From NCBI GenBank assembly GCA_033239005.1, contig BSQZ01000001.1, positions 4,302,501-4,366,500 on the forward strand: a DNA stretch of 64,000 nucleotides. Direction: 5' to 3'. A model generated the notes under the pieces. The model saw nothing but the letters and a program-made list of their open reading frames with translations, did not search any database and was not told where the DNA came from. The position numbers and the translations under genes were made by a program. Below are positions 1 to 13,100 of this stretch, piece by piece; position 1 is the first letter of the stretch; each line of letters opens with the position of its first letter. The stretch comes from Lamellibrachia satsuma. Its lineage: Eukaryota; Annelida; Polychaeta; Sabellida; Siboglinidae.

Positions 1-394
1 CATCCGGTCATGACACTTACTAGGTAGGGCATACGGGCACACCGCTTGTTGTCTGCCAACACCGTCAGACAAGCCTGTCAACACCGCTCACAATCAAACA
101 TGGTCTACTCGTTAAATAAGTGTCTGATTTATTTAGTAGGCATGAAGCAATAAAAACTTGTCTAATATTACTAAATACATAATCATCATCATCACTGGTC
201 GGCTGAGCTGGTGCTTTGACGAGCCATTTCCATAAAAGTTGCTTGTTTATTATAAATATATAATAAAAAAATACATAATCGATTATGTAAAAATTTCAGA
301 AATATGTATAGGAACATACAATTCTTACCAAAATAATTTTTTTAATGCAAAGGTTTTGGGATGAGGGTAGACAACACCCCCTAGATTGGAACCA

Positions 395-670
395 AAAAAC
401 ATCTACAGAATTTTTATAGAACATTCTGTAGAATTTCTTAATAGAACATTCTATAGGATTTTGCAGACATATCTATATAGAATTTGTAGTTTTTATAGTT
501 TTCTATAGAATATTCTGCTACTAATTTATAGAAAATTGAAGTAGACGTAAACTATTTCTATAGAATCTGTAGTATTGTAGTTTTCTATAAAAAAAATTTA
601 CTATGCTCTGTAAAATTCTATAGATTTCAATAGAATTTTTATATATTCTATAGATTTTTTGCCAAGGGAC
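395..670. repeat. AT-rich dispersed repeat rich in TCTATAGAA, copy 1
   Basis: Many imperfect copies of TCTATAGAATTT in both directions, ending in a TTTTTGCCAAGGGACTATTA-like sequence shared with 7,145-7,365. Confidence 0.6.
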
Positions 671-831
671 TATTACTTCCAATACTACTATTTCAGTGCA
701 ACTGCCCCGTATGTAAATGATTGAATGCTATTGGTACCGGGTGACACAAAAAAGAAGGGGGATATCGAGCGAGACAGGTAGCCCCATGGGGTAAAAGTTT
801 GTGTTAGGGTAATAATAAATACGATCCTTAC

Positions 832-1161
832 CTTTACTGCATCCTCCTTATCTTTATACCACGCGAATATGAGGGTGATTATGTAGAGAAACCAGGTGAC
901 TAACACGCTACCCAGGACTGTCTTTTGAGGGTATGATCCTGTGTCTACATCATCTACACTCTCCGTCGTATCTGGTCCAGTTGTTGTATTCAAGCTATTC
1001 ATACCTCTGAACGTATTTGTAGTGTTCGAGGTATTTGTGGTGTTCGAGGTATCTGAAGTATTAGCCACGTTTGAGGTCTGTGCAGCTGCCGAGCTGGCAG
1101 CGAATGAAGTCAGATGATCACAGTTACATTTCACATGGGACACATTCGAGTCTGCGCTCAC
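832..1161 (-). CDS. PKD1-like exon G: second half of GPS motif, linker, TM1
   Basis: The acceptor is a pyrimidine-rich TTTTGTAG at 1162-1163 and the donor is AAAG/GTAAGG at 831-832; phase 0 to 0, 110 codons. It starts [20 protein letters not shown], carrying the Cys pair and the HL/T cleavage position of a GPS. About 50 residues rich in Asn, Ser and Thr follow, then a hydrophobic segment ([20 protein letters not shown]) and a charged cytoplasmic tail start. Confidence 0.75.
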
Positions 1162-4100
1162 CTACAAAAGGAGAAACATTACGGTGCATCATTTACATGC
1201 TTCCGTTGCTTCTGTCACAAACAGATGTATACATGGAAAATACAGTGTTTTCCTAAATTATCTTTCCGTCTTTGAATGTAAATACAAAAAATAACTAATA
1301 GATGCACAGCCATGCAGTTTGTAGCATCTTGTAGCTCAACTCAGAGTATACATCTACACAGTATTCTTTTCAGGTATCTCTCCAGTAACCCCCAAAATGA
1401 CAAATGTCGATCGTGCAAGAAAAAGCTTGATGTGTCATGTGGCACGTAGAGACCGAGTCAGTGATTGGGGTGTAGCTTATCACCACACAGGGTTTTTCTA
1501 CTTGTCCACCTCTGTTGCTGCAGCACAGAGGGTTGTCCTACTTGTCCACCTCCATCACTGTAGCACAGAGGGTTGTCCTACTTGTCCACCTCCCTGTCGC
1601 TGTAGCACAGAGGGTTGTTCTATTTGTCCACCTCCATCGCTGTAGCACAGAGGGTTGTCCTACATGTCCACTTCCATCACTGTAGCACAGAGGGTTGTCT
1701 TATTTGTCCACCTCCCTGTCGCTGTAGCACATAGGGTGGTCCTACTTGTCCACCTCCCTGTAACTGTAGCACAGAGGGCTGTCATACTTGGCCACCTCCC
1801 TGTAACTGTAGCACAGATGGTTGTCCTACTTGTCCACCTCCCTGTAACTGTAGCACAGAGGCTTGTCCTACTTGGCCACCTCCCTGTCACTGTAGCACAG
1901 AGGGTTGTTCTATTTGTCCACTTCCATCGCTGTAGCACAGAGGGTTGTCCTACTTGTCCACTTCCCTGTAACTGTAGCACAGAGGCTTGCCCTACTTGGC
2001 CACCTCCCTGTCACTGTAGCACAGAGAATTGTCCTACTAGTCCACCTCTCTGTCACTGTAGCACAGAGAGTTGTCCTACTTGGCCACCTCTCTGTCACTG
2101 TAGCACAGAGGGTTGTCCTACTTGGCCACCTCCCTGTCACTTTAGCAGAGAGTTGTCCTACTTGTCCACCTCTCTGTCACTGTAGCACAGAGAGTTGTCA
2201 TACTTGGCCACGTCCCTGTCACTGTAGCACAGAGAGTTGTCCTACTTGGCCACCTCCCTGTCACTGTAGCACAGAGAGTTGTCACACTTGGCCACCTCCC
2301 TGTCACTGTAGCACAGAGAGTTGTCCTACTTGGCCATCTCCCTGTCACTGTAGCAGAGAGTTGTCCTACTTGGTCACCTCCCTGTCACTGTAGCACAGAG
2401 AGTTGTCATACTTGGCCACCTCCCTGTCACTGTAGCACAGAGAGTTGTCCTACTTGGCCACCTCCCTGTCACTGTAGCACAGAGAGTTGTCCTACTTGGC
2501 CACCTCCCTGTCACTGTAGCACAGAGAGTTGTCATACTTGGCCACCTCCCTGTCACTGTAGCACAGAGAGTTGTCATACTTGGCCACCTCCCTGTCACTG
2601 TAGCACAGAGAGTTGTCCTACTTGGCCACCTCCCTGTCACTGTAGCACAGAGAGTTGTCATACTTGGCCACCTCCCTGTCACTGTAGCACAGAGAGTTGT
2701 CCTACTTGGCCACCTCCCTGTCACTGTAGCACAGAGAGTTGTCCTACTTGGCCACCTCCCTGTCACTGTAGCACAGAGAGTTGTCCTACTTGGCCACCTC
2801 CCTGTCACTGTAGCACAGAGAGTTGTCCTACTTGGCCACCTCCCTGTCACTGTAGCACAGAGAGTTGTCCTACTTGGCCACCTCCCTGTCACTGTAGCAC
2901 AGAGAGTTGTCCTACTTGTCCACCTCCCTGTCACTGTAGCACAGAGAGTTGTCCTACTTGGCCACCTCCCTGTCACTGTAGCACAGAGAGTTGTCCTACT
3001 TGTCCACCTCCCTGTCACTGTAGCACAGAGAGTTGTCCTACTTGGCCACCTCCCTGTCACTGTAGCACAGAGAGTTGTCCTACTTGGCCACCTCCCTGTC
3101 ACTGTAGCACAGAGAGTTGTCCTACTTGTCCACCTCCCTGTCACTGTAGCACAGAGAGTTGTCCTACTTGTCCACCTCCCTGTCACTGTAGCACAGAGAG
3201 TTGTCCTACTTGTCCACCTCCCTGTCACTGTAGCACAGAGAGTTGTCCTACTTGGCCACCTCCCTGTCACTGTAGCACAGAGAGTTGTCATACTTGGCCA
3301 CCTCCCTGTCACTGTAGCACATAGAGTTGTCATACTTGGCCACCTCCCTGTCACTGTAGCACAGAGAGTTGTCCTACTTGACCACCTCCCTGTCACTGTA
3401 GCACAGAGAGTTGTCATACTTGGCCACCTCCCTGTCACTGTAGCACAGAGAGTTGTCATACTTGGCCACCTCCCTGTCACTGTAGCACAGAGAGTTGTCC
3501 TACTTGGCCACCTCCCTGTCACTGTAGCACAGAGAGTTGTCATACTTGGCCACCTCCCTGTCACTGTAGCACTGATAATTGTCCTACTTGGCCAACTCCC
3601 TGTCACTGTAGCACAGAGAGTTGTCCTACTTGGCCACCTCCCTGTCACTGTAGCATAGAGAGTTGTCATACTTGGCCACCTCCCTGTCACTGTAGCACAG
3701 AGAGTTGTCCTACTTGGCCACCTCCCTGTCACTGTAGCACAGAGAGTTGTCATACTTGGCCACCTCCCTGTCACTGTAGCACAGATAATTGTCCTACTTG
3801 GCCAACTCCCTGTCACTGTAGCACAGAGAGTTGTCCTACTTGGCCACCTTCATCCCCCCTCTTCAACCACTCCCAGATAGTTGGTTTTTCCTTCCTTTAC
3901 TGCCATCTGTAATTACTCTTCACCACAGTCACAGACTTGGTCTTTCCGTTATCGAGATTCATAAATATGCTTTACGAAAGAATCAGTCAAATAGCCTTAA
4001 ATGCTATTTAGTAGCCAACACCAGTATAAAACAGGTGAAATGGCATACTTCCGTTGTCCGTTGCATTGTAAATCTAAGTTTTTGCAGTGCAAACCCAAAC

Positions 4101-7100
4101 TCAAAGTAGTGTTACGGGTGTGAAAAATACGAATTTGTCATCTGCATATGAAACAGTGAATCAGTGGTATGAGAGATGTGCGTCGTGATGTGATTTTATT
4201 CTTTGAGATCGGTTGAAAGATGAAGCGAAATAATTATTGATGAAACCTATAATTGCTTTCAATATTTAATCAGCTTTCAAATTTAGTGTCAACTCATATA
4301 CAGTTCAGTTACTCAGATCACAGATATTATTTTCGAATCGCATTAGTCGATCAGTCTGTACCAGTTCATCATACCAGATCTATTCCATAACTGTACATAC
4401 ATGTATTTTATTCAGTTCAATATTCAACAGTGTGATATTTAAAAAATAATACACACTGATGCTACTCTTGAGTGCCGAATAAGCATCCCTATACGCATAT
4501 TTATTTGATGAAAAATGCCACCCTATACGGCACATTACTATTATTAAATTAAAATATTTGTGCCAGCCTATATTCTCCGATAATCGTGGCAAATTATGCT
4601 GGGTATAATTTTCAGGAGCAATTGCTCTCACTCCCTATTGCTAGCGCTAATCAATCATCCATGGAGCGGTTTACCGCTCACATTAAAATCACTTGCTCCC
4701 AACTGGATCTGCATGTGGCTCCCTCTGATGACTAAGTTTTCATCCGTTCAAATGAGTCATGAATTTAGCAGGATCCCGTGCTTCTGAGGATCCTAGATTT
4801 TGATCCCAAAGCATTAGACCATTATATTTCATTGATTAGATGAAACAGTCAGAATCCTTAGTTCTTGGGAGCTCGACATGGTATATTATTAGTTAAAACG
4901 TCATTATCACTGTGTAAACCGACCATAAATGGCCGCCGTGTGCAGTGCGTCAAACCGGTCATAACGGGCTGCTGGCAGTTTTCCCTGAAATGGGCTTACG
5001 TATTCAATTCAATAAAACTTTAATGTCCATTTCAAAATTTCCCGGTTTTTCGCAGATATAAAATGCGGTTACTATATCTGCGATGATGCAAATACGCATA
5101 AAGTTTCTGCATATTTAGCACAAAAAAAAAACAAAATACACGGCGATCCGCATAGTTTTCTAGGGACGCCTTTGCTCCATGTCAAGTAAAAAATTGCTTC
5201 GGCGCTAAAAAAAACACAAATATACTAGTGCCTTTTTCGCACTGTACTATTATTTGTTTTGAACTATTTGCCCCCCCATAGTGTTATTCGGCACTATACT
5301 ATTATTAAATTTGACCGATTTGCCACCCTATACTGTTATTTAGACTATACGTTTATTTGGCACTCGAGAGTAGTTGACTCATTTAACAAGCTACATTAAA
5401 TGCGTATAGACTTCGCGGCCAGCGCACAGTGGCAGTGACTTCAACAGCGTTCTTAGTACTGGGGACAGAAATTTCTGTAGTTTAGTAGTCCCCTGGTGGC
5501 AGATATGGGAACACCTAACGTACCTTGCTTACAATGCAGTCCAAAATCATGGACCCCGACCATCGCGTTATAATGAGGCTCAACTGTGTGAGTGCGAGTA
5601 TTTCCATTATTCAGATAACTTACCCAGCATCCATCATTTTTCCACATACTCTGTTGTTTGTTCCAATAGAGACAGTCCAGGATGGTGGCTGTCACAGTCA
5701 CACTGTATGGTTGTAAATCAGGGTCCACGGTCTGTCTGCGCGTTGTTTGGTCTTCTTGCTCCACACCAGTGACAATACTTCCATCCTCTGTGATGCTGTC
5801 TGGATCAGCCAAGAAACCAAAGAACAATATCCTCTCTATCGCATCATCTGCAAGCTTCCCCATCATGGTGAAGCTTCCAATGTCAGCCACCAGGTGTCTC
5901 ACAATGCCATAACCGTCCTCGCCAGTGTCTAGTATCTTGGTGAAGGAGCTGCGGAAGTCAGCCGTAAACAAACTCTGGTGATGTCGGGTTACAAAGTGCG
6001 TGGCTTGAGGCTGAAAGTGCGTGTTGACAGTGATGAGCAGTGGTTGATGGTGGGCGGCTGCTGGCTCGCAGGTGAAGTGTACACGGAAGGTCTTACCAAC
6101 AGGGACCTGTACACTGAAGGTGGAGACCAGGTCATTGCGGAGCAGATGAGGGGCTACCGCAGGCTCCACTGTGTACGTCTCCACCATCTGACCATCATCT
6201 GAAGGATGCACCACCACATATGGTCAACTACCATCGTCTGAAGCACGCGCCACTACACATGGTCAACTACCATCGTCTGAAGCACGCGCCACTACACATG
6301 GTCAACTACCATCGTCTGAAGCATGCGCAATTACACATGGTCAACTACCATCGTCTGAAGCACGTCCCACTACACATGGTCAACTACCATCGTCTGAAGC
6401 ACGCGCCACTACACGTGGTCAACTATCATCATCTGAAGGACGCACCACTACACATGGTCAACTGCCATCGTCTGAAGCATGTGCAACTACACATGGTCAA
6501 CTACCATCGTCTGAAGCACGCGCCACTACACATGATCAACTATCATCGTCTGACGCACGCGCCACTACACATGGTCAACTACCGTCTGAAGCACGCGCCA
6601 CTACACATGGTCAACTATCATCGTCTGACGCACGCGCCACTACACATGGTCAACTATCATCGTCTGACGCACGCGCCACTACACATGGTCAACTACCGTC
6701 TGACGCACGCGCCACTACACATGGTCAACTACCATCGTCTGAAGCACGCGCCACTACACATGGTCAACTATCATCGTCTGACGCACGCGCCACTACACGT
6801 GGTCAACTACCGTCTGAAGCACGCGCCACTACACATGGGCAACTACCACCATCTGAAGTACGCGCCACTACACATGGTCAACTGCCATCGTCTGAAGTAC
6901 GCGCCACTACACATGGTCAACTACCATCGTCTGAAGTACACGCCACTACACATGGTCAACTACCGTCTGAAGCACGCGCCACTACACATGGTCAACTACC
7001 ATCATCTGAAGTACGCGCCACTACACATGGTCAACTACCATCATCTGAAGTACGCACCACTACACATGGTCAACTACCATCGTCTGAAGCACACGCCACT

Positions 7101-10100
7101 ACGCATGATCAACTACCAAGGAACATGTGGTAGTTTGTAGAAAAAATATAGTTATCCCCTTAGCAAATAATCTATAAAATTCTAAAAAAATTCCATTACA
7201 TTCTATAGAAATCCATAGAATTCTACAGAGCATAGTAGAATGTTGTATATAAAACAATATAATATTACATATTCTATAGATACGTCCACAAAACTTCTAC
7301 AGAATATTTTCTGAATTCTATAATAGATTGTGTCTGTAAGACTTTTTGGTAAGGGTATTAGTAACATAATTCATCTTAGATCTTAATGAGATGTATAATT
7401 GAATTAAGTGGCTTTTTTAATAAGTGTGTAATTGTCAACACATGAATGCATCATATCCTCTGCATAGTATGTACTCCATATATACAGAGGACTCTTCATA
7501 GAAGGTCTCCCCATAGTATGTACTCCATATATACAGAGGACTCTTCATACAAGGTCTCCCCATAGTATGTACTCCATATATACAGAGGACTCTTCATACA
7601 AGGTCTCCCCATAGCATGTACACCATATATACAGAAGACTCTTCATACAAGGTCTCCCCATAGTATGTACACCATATATACAGAGGACTCTTCATACAAG
7701 GTCTCCCCATAGTATGTACACCATATATACATAGGACTCTTCATACAAGGTCTCCCCATAGCATGTACACCATATATACAGAGGACTCTTCATACAAGGT
7801 CTCCCCATAGTATGTACACCATATATACAGAGGACTCTTCATACAAGGTCTCCTCATAGTATGTACACCATATATACAGAGGACTCTTCATACAAGGTCT
7901 CCCCATAGCATGTACACCATATATACAGAAAACTCTTCATACAAGGTCTCCCCACAGTATGTACACCATATATACAGAGGACTCTTCATACAAGGTCTCC
8001 CCATAGTAAGTACACCATATATACAGAGGACTCTTCATACAAGGTCTCCCCATAGTATGTACTCCACATATACAGAAGACTCTTCATACAAGGTCTCCCC
8101 ATAGTATGTACTCCATATATACAGAGGACTCTTCATACAAGGTCTCCCCATGAAAGGAACATCAGCTTAAAAGGAACAACTTTGAATTCCCTGTTCTGAC
8201 CTGCACTGTTTTAGTACCCATATCAGGAACATTGGATACATGGAACAGTTTGACCAAGTCCCAATATGTTCCTTTGCAGCGAGAGTAATAATAGTAATTA
8301 GTAATAATAGTTTTATGTTTTGCAGTCATAAAGACTGAATAGTACATGTGTATGCATTGAGTTGTGGCCACTGTAACTGTGTAGTAGGATACATGGAAGA
8401 GTTTGCCCAAGTCCCAACATGTTCCTTACAGTGAGAGTCCATTGTAACTGTGTAGTAGGATACATGGAACAGCTTGCCCAAGTACGAACATGTTCCTTAC
8501 AGCGAGAGTCCACTGTAACTGTGTAGTAGGATACATGGAACAGCTTGCCCAAGCCACAACATGTTCCTTACAGCGAGAGTCCACTGTAACTGTGTAGTAG
8601 GATACATGGAACAGCTTGCCCAAGTCCCAACATGTTCCTTACAGTGAGAGTCCACTGTAACTGTGTAGTAGGATATATGGAACAGTTTGCCCAAGTCCCA
8701 ATATGTTCCTTACAGCGAGAGTTCACTGTAACTGTGTAGTAGGATATATGGAACAGTTTGCCCAAGTCCCAACATGTTCCTTACAGTGAGAGTCCACTGT
8801 AACTGTGTAGTAGGATATATGGAACAGTTTGCCCAAGTCCCAACATGTTCCTTACAGTGAGAGTCCACTGTAACTGTGTAGTAGGATATATGGAACAGTT
8901 TGCCCAAGTCCCAATATGTTCCTTACAGCGAGAGTTCACTGTAACTATGTAGTAGGATATATGGAACAGTTTGCCCAAGTCCCAATATGTTCCTTACAGC
9001 GAGAGTCCACTGTAACTGTGTAGTAGGATATATGGAACAGCTTGCCCAAGTCCCAATATGTTCCTTACAGCGAGAGTTCACTGTAACTGTGTAGTAGGAT
9101 ATATGGAACAGTTTGCCCAAGTCCCAATATGTTCCTTACAGCGAGAGTCCACTGTAACTATGTAGTATTTTATCCAAACAATGTTTTAGAAATGAACAAA
9201 GCCTGAAGTTAGTTTGGGTCAAAATCGCTATTTAAATTAACAATCTGCAACCCTTAATTATAGTATGTTTAACTGTAGCGTTGGTAAACCAGTACATAGT
9301 ACCACTGCATTATTATCAGTTCAACAGTTGTGTATATGTAAATGAATTTGCTCAGTAACATGAAAAGAAACAGGGTTTAATTTCGCCTCTGAGTTGATAC
9401 AAATGAAACAATTTAAGATGGGACATGGACAAGCCAGTGAGCACCGTATGAAATCTATCAGCATTCTGGGCGTATAAAAATGCCCAATTGTTATAGAATC
9501 CAATGCGAGAGTGGGTTGTTATCTTCCTGGACAAATCAACACAATAAGAATAATCCTGTGTAAACAACTGACAGCTATTCACATGATTTTACAGCAATGT
9601 TAACACACAAAAGGCATGTTAAATCTCCCGGAATGGCTGGGAGACTCCCGGAAATCTATCACATCTCCTGGTCTCATACATGGGAGAACAAATCTCCCGG
9701 ATTTCTAATGAAAATTTTTTTTGGGTGGCCTCAGCTAACAAAAGATCACCAACCCTCCGTTTACTCACCCCCACAACAGAAGGGGTTGTTTCAATCAAGT
9801 TTTCTGCAGACTATGAAACAATGGAGACTTGGTTAAACAGTATCCTTGTGCCTTGCTTATAATATATGTTAATTAAACAGTACCCCATTATCGCTCATCA
9901 ATGTGCAATCCGCTAAATAATCCATTCAAATAATGTCCATCAATACACCACTTTATAAGAGTTTTATTTAATTCATAATATGTTTGATAATTGTCACAAT
10001 CAGAGCACATTATGTATGAAGAGATATTTTTTAAATAGTTTTTACAAGTAAAAAATTGCCTCCACACATAGGGTAACAAATGCCTTCATGAATTACTGCC

Positions 10101-13100
10101 TCCGTTACCCAGGATCGCACACTTTGAAGAAAATGCTTGTCCTGCCACTAAATATTATGTTAGTTGCATGTGTAGTAAAATATGTAGGCTACTGCCAGTC
10201 TGGTAAGGCATTTTTGTAGTATGTTAATATAATTCAGGAGTAGAATTTATTTCTAGACCATTAGAGTAGTAGACATGTTTTATAATTACTAATTCAGAGA
10301 CCCTCTGATTTACACAAAATTCCCTGATACCCTCCGATTTATGCAAAAATCTCCTGAATTTGCATTTCTGAAACTTAAACATAAACAATTTGCTTGCCTG
10401 CTGTATTTGCACTTGTGGACCATTCAAACTGGACTGGGTCCTTGAGATGTGTTAGAGACAGCGGCTTCCCGGCATGGTCCAGCACAGTCAGATCAACAAC
10501 GTCGGAGCCAAGTCCAGCAGGCGTCTCGCTCCAGGAGTATGGGCTGCTTGACCAGTGAACCAGCTACAATCAACACCCACACCCACTCTATGATGACCAC
10601 CACAGCTAAATCATCACACCATTAAAGTTGCCTCCATTATTCCATTTTTCACGTCTTGTTTCAGATTCATTTCACACAGAAATCAAACCTATCTAGCATC
10701 AACTACGGTATTTAACAAGATTTAACAAGACGCTACTGGAGAAGTTAAAGAACTTACGCATGTACCATCGCGATACAAGTTGGATATTGATGGCCTAGCA
10801 AAAACAAGGTGACAGGCGAAGGGGAAACATCAACAGAAGAAGGCCACAAGATATGGTACAGTTGGGAAAGAAAAAAACACCAACATGGCGTAGCCTTTGT
10901 AGTAAGAAAGGAAATCACAGATTGCGTTATTGGCTGTACGCCAGTAAACAGCAGAATAATATCAACAAGAATTGCAGTGAAACCAATTAACATCACTGTT
11001 ATGCAAGTTTACGCCCCAACAACATCGCACAGCGACAACGAAGAAACTGAAATGTTCTATGAGACAGTCGAAGAGACAATCGCGAGAACACGGAAGAAGG
11101 ATATAACCATAATCATCGGCGACTGGAACGCAAAGATAGGTGAAGATGCATATGAAGATAGTCGGCAAATTCGGATGTGGAAACACAAACGACAGGGGCC
11201 TACGACTCTTAGAATTTGCATGCAGTAAAGACCTTACCCTAGCAAACACACTGTACCCACACAAGAGAACCACGAGAACAACATGACATTCTCCTGACGA
11301 GAAAACAGACAACCAGATCGACATCTTGACACCTCAGCGATTCAAGTCAAGTCTAGCATCAACAAGCCGAAAACAAGAACTTTTCCCAGCTCTGATGTAG
11401 GATGTGATCTGATAAAATAAATCTGAGGTTGCAGAAGAATCGCCAAAAACTAGAACCCTCGGATAAGATTTGACACAGAGAAACTGCACGATCCAAACAT
11501 TGCAACGCATTTTAAAGCAACAATTGGAGGACAATTTGCAGTGCTTAACTTTTTGGAGCCGAATATCAACAACCTTGTCAACTCAGTCAGCACAGCAATG
11601 CATGACACCGCTAAGAAAGTCCTAGGCAAAACAAAGATCAAGCGCCAGCCATGGGTATGTAACGATGTATTGAAGCTTTGCGACCAGAGCTGAAAGAGAC
11701 AAGAACCACCAACGAAGAAGCACACAAACAGTATCGAGAACTAAATAGACATCAGAAAAAAGCAAAGAACGACTGGATAAACAAAAGGTGCAATGAAATA
11801 GAGACTGAGATGCAGGAAACAACACCAGACAGGCTTATTCCATCTTGAAAGCCCTCACCAAAAAAGGTCAAGCCGATCGTCAAACATCGAAGACAAAAAC
11901 GGCACCCTCCTTACCAAAAATAGGCAGTACTTGGGAGATGGACCGAGTACTGCAAAGAACTCTACAACTACGAACTGAACACAGATGACAACATCCTCGG
12001 AACACTGCCTCAAAATGAAAATGCTGATACGCCCATTCTCCAAGCAGAAGTAGAAGAGGCAATCCGAATGCTGAAGACACAGAAATCCCCAATGTACATA
12101 CCAGCTGAACTTACCAAACATGGAGGGGAGGCAATGATAGATGCATTCATGATCATATGCTAAATGATTTGAGAAACCAAGACTTGGCCAGAAGAATGGA
12201 CAAAATCGCTCATAATAATGATACCAACGAAAGGGAACTTACGTTGCTGTAAGAACTACAGAACTATAAGTCTGATGAGCCATCCTAGTAACATAATGCT
12301 TAGAATCATACTCAACCGAATCAAAGGCAAAGCAGAAGAACTGCTATCAGAAGAACAAGCAGGCTTCTGGCTGAAAAGAAGCACAACCGAACAAATCTTC
12401 TTTCTCGCTTAACAAAAGACTGTTAAGCGAGAAACACATTGATCACCATCAAGACCTATATCAGTTTCATCGACTTCAAAAAGGCATTTGATCAAAGGAC
12501 TCTGGCGAGTAATGCGACGATATAACATTGACGAAGGACTAGTGACACTACTCGAATCACTATATGGACCATCAATGAGTGCAGCGTTACACGAAGGAGA
12601 AGTTGGACAATCGTTTCGAACATCGGTTGGAGTACGCCAGGGATGCCTTTTGTCGCCAGTGCTGCTCAACCTATACCTTGAAAATATCATGCAAGAAGCT
12701 CTACACAACTTCAGTGGCACGAAATCGATAAACGGAAGAGAGATCAACAACCTCTGATTCGCAGATGACATTGACCTAATTGCTGGAACAGAGGAGGAGC
12801 TACAAGAACTTACAACAACACTGGAAAGGAGAGAGCATGGTTACGGAATGGAAGTAAGTGCAGAAAAGAGCAAGATCATGGTGAACAGTGGAACAGCGCC
12901 AAGAAGTACAACATTAATTAATAGAGAATGCCTCGAAGAAGTAAAATCATTCAAGTACCTCGGGTCGATCATCTCCTCTGAGGGCGACTCCACAGAGGAA
13001 ATACGTACGCGGATAAACCTGGCAACATCAGCTATAGCAAAACTCAAGAAGATACGGAGCAACAACAACATCAAAACGGCAACAAGATTATGACTCTATA

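Noticed and set aside
1497..3850. Open frames of up to 480 codons on both strands in the 42-bp array
   Set aside because: They arise because 42 is a multiple of 3 and the unit lacks stops. The product is a plain 14-residue repeat, with no flanking exon or splice logic.
6220..7140. 306-codon plus-strand frame of [13 protein letters not shown] repeats
   Set aside because: By-product of the 39-bp unit; the associated exon is on the minus strand and enters from outside the array.
8210..8290. Minus-strand segment ending AAAACAGTGCAG/GTCAGA as an extra PKD1-like exon
   Set aside because: Donor-like end is good, but no acceptor is seen and exons D and F already join in phase without it.
1497..9170. 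CRISPR-like regular repeats
   Set aside because: Units are directly adjacent with no unique spacers, and the window is eukaryotic; these are minisatellites.
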